Assembly: GCA_947169005.1 (NCBI GenBank)
Contig: CAMVOG010000153.1
Location: 1 to 5,873 of the forward strand
DNA length: 5,873 nt
Source of the DNA: an uncultured Clostridia bacterium
GTDB lineage: Bacteria > Bacillota > Clostridia > Oscillospirales > Oscillospiraceae
Reading direction: 5' to 3'
In this document: piece by piece, positions 5,731-5,873 of the stretch
Position numbering within the stretch: position 1 is the first letter of the stretch
Layout: each line of letters opens with the position of its first letter
The notes under the pieces: generated by a model
What the model saw: the letters and a program-made list of their open reading frames with translations, nothing else
What the model was told of the DNA's origin: nothing
Database searches by the model: none
Made by a program: the position numbers and the translations under genes

Positions 5731-5834
5731 CGGGGCGGGCGCAAGCGCCTGGCGATTGCGCGAAAATCGCCCCTGTATGGATGTGCCCGGGGGCGGGCAC
5801 GGGGTTCGACTCCCCTTTTTACGCTTAGGCCCCG
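5731..5834 (+). ncRNA. Candidate tRNA-like structured RNA (Y RNA-like?)
   Basis: A hairpin at 5801-5815 (GGGG stem, loop TTCGACT, CCCC) has every invariant tRNA T-arm position: T54, T55, C56, purine 57, A58, pyrimidine 60, C61. Upstream, GCGC (5739-5742) pairs with GCGC (5758-5761) around a loop that begins AA and contains GG followed two bases later by A, as in a D-loop. A perfect 7-bp hairpin GTGCCCG/CGGGCAC (5783-5800, loop GGGG) abuts the T-arm. CGGGGC (5731-5736) can pair with GCCCCG (5829-5834) as a closing helix. There is no CCA end, no acceptor stem and no clear anticodon arm, so it is not a functional tRNA. Bacterial Y RNAs are known to carry tRNA-like modules with such T-arms. Other pairings compete (5751-5757 with 5765-5771; 5732-5737 with 5768-5773). 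The ends of the RNA are guesses. Confidence 0.35.
5801..5820 (+). terminator. Possible intrinsic terminator (alternative reading of the T-arm-like hairpin)
   Basis: A 4-bp G/C stem with a seven-base loop (5801-5815) is directly followed by TTTTT (5816-5820), and a 7-bp hairpin (5783-5800) stacks against it. This could end the rightward operon 90 bases or so after the DIP1984-family stop. The stem is short for a terminator and the loop is better explained by a T-loop, but both roles could coexist. Confidence 0.35.
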
Positions 5835-5865
5835 ACGGCTTACGAAAGCATCGTAACGGCTTACG
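5835..5865. repeat. Direct repeat ACGGCTTACG flanking a small hairpin
   Basis: The ten-base word ACGGCTTACG occurs at 5835-5844 and again at 5856-5865, a 21-base period. A 6-bp hairpin TTACGA/TCGTAA (5840-5845 with 5851-5856, loop AAGCA) sits across the first copy and the spacer. It begins directly after the closing helix of the candidate RNA. It may be part of that RNA or a regulatory site for a gene beyond the right edge. An ATG at 5869 has no ribosome binding site and I do not call it a start. Confidence 0.6.
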
Positions 5866-5873
5866 TTTATGAC

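Noticed and set aside
5783..5834. Complete tRNA or tmRNA 3' end
   Set aside because: The T-arm is followed by a T-run and no CCA; no sequence complementary to a 7-base acceptor strand is found at a suitable upstream position, and no anticodon arm is evident.

Overview
The window is about 60% G+C or higher, has strong Shine-Dalgarno sites and carries gene families typical of Clostridia. These include a YxjI/LURP-one-related protein, a DIP1984-family protein, a membrane-anchored MurF-like ligase and a MIF-like tautomerase. I infer a high-GC gut-type Firmicute, perhaps of the Oscillospiraceae group. No rRNA or taxonomic marker is present, so this is only an impression.

Two transcription units diverge from a short promoter region at about 4192-4358. 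Leftward (minus strand), in transcription order, are an alpha/beta hydrolase (4191-3415), a polytopic MurF-like ligase (3342-1771), a stand-alone Nudix hydrolase (1669-1112) and a second, closely related Nudix protein (1088 to beyond the left edge). The second protein continues into a RdgB/HAM1-type non-canonical purine NTP pyrophosphatase domain. The two longer gaps in this unit hold tandem arrays of 7-bp repeats: CTGAGTA x5 followed in exact register by CTATGCA x5, and GTTCAGA x8, the latter supplying the stop codon of the hydrolase. Rightward (plus strand) are a MIF-family tautomerase (4359-4757), a YxjI/LOR protein (4754-5227) and a DIP1984-family coiled-coil protein (5244-5708), tightly packed.

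The last 165 bases (5709-5873) have no convincing gene but are rich in structure. They contain a stem-loop identical to a tRNA T-arm in its invariant positions, a D-arm-like hairpin, a 7-bp hairpin between them and a possible closing helix. This is a candidate tRNA-like noncoding RNA, with bacterial Y RNA as one precedent, although the T-run after the T-arm-like hairpin could also make it a terminator.

Taken together, the leftward unit links cell-envelope chemistry (MurF-like) with nucleotide-pool sanitation (Nudix and Nudix-HAM1). The rightward unit groups three small proteins of poorly known physiology with a possible structured RNA. The best candidates for something undescribed are the heptamer arrays, the Nudix-HAM1 fusion beside its own Nudix paralogue, and the tRNA-like element.
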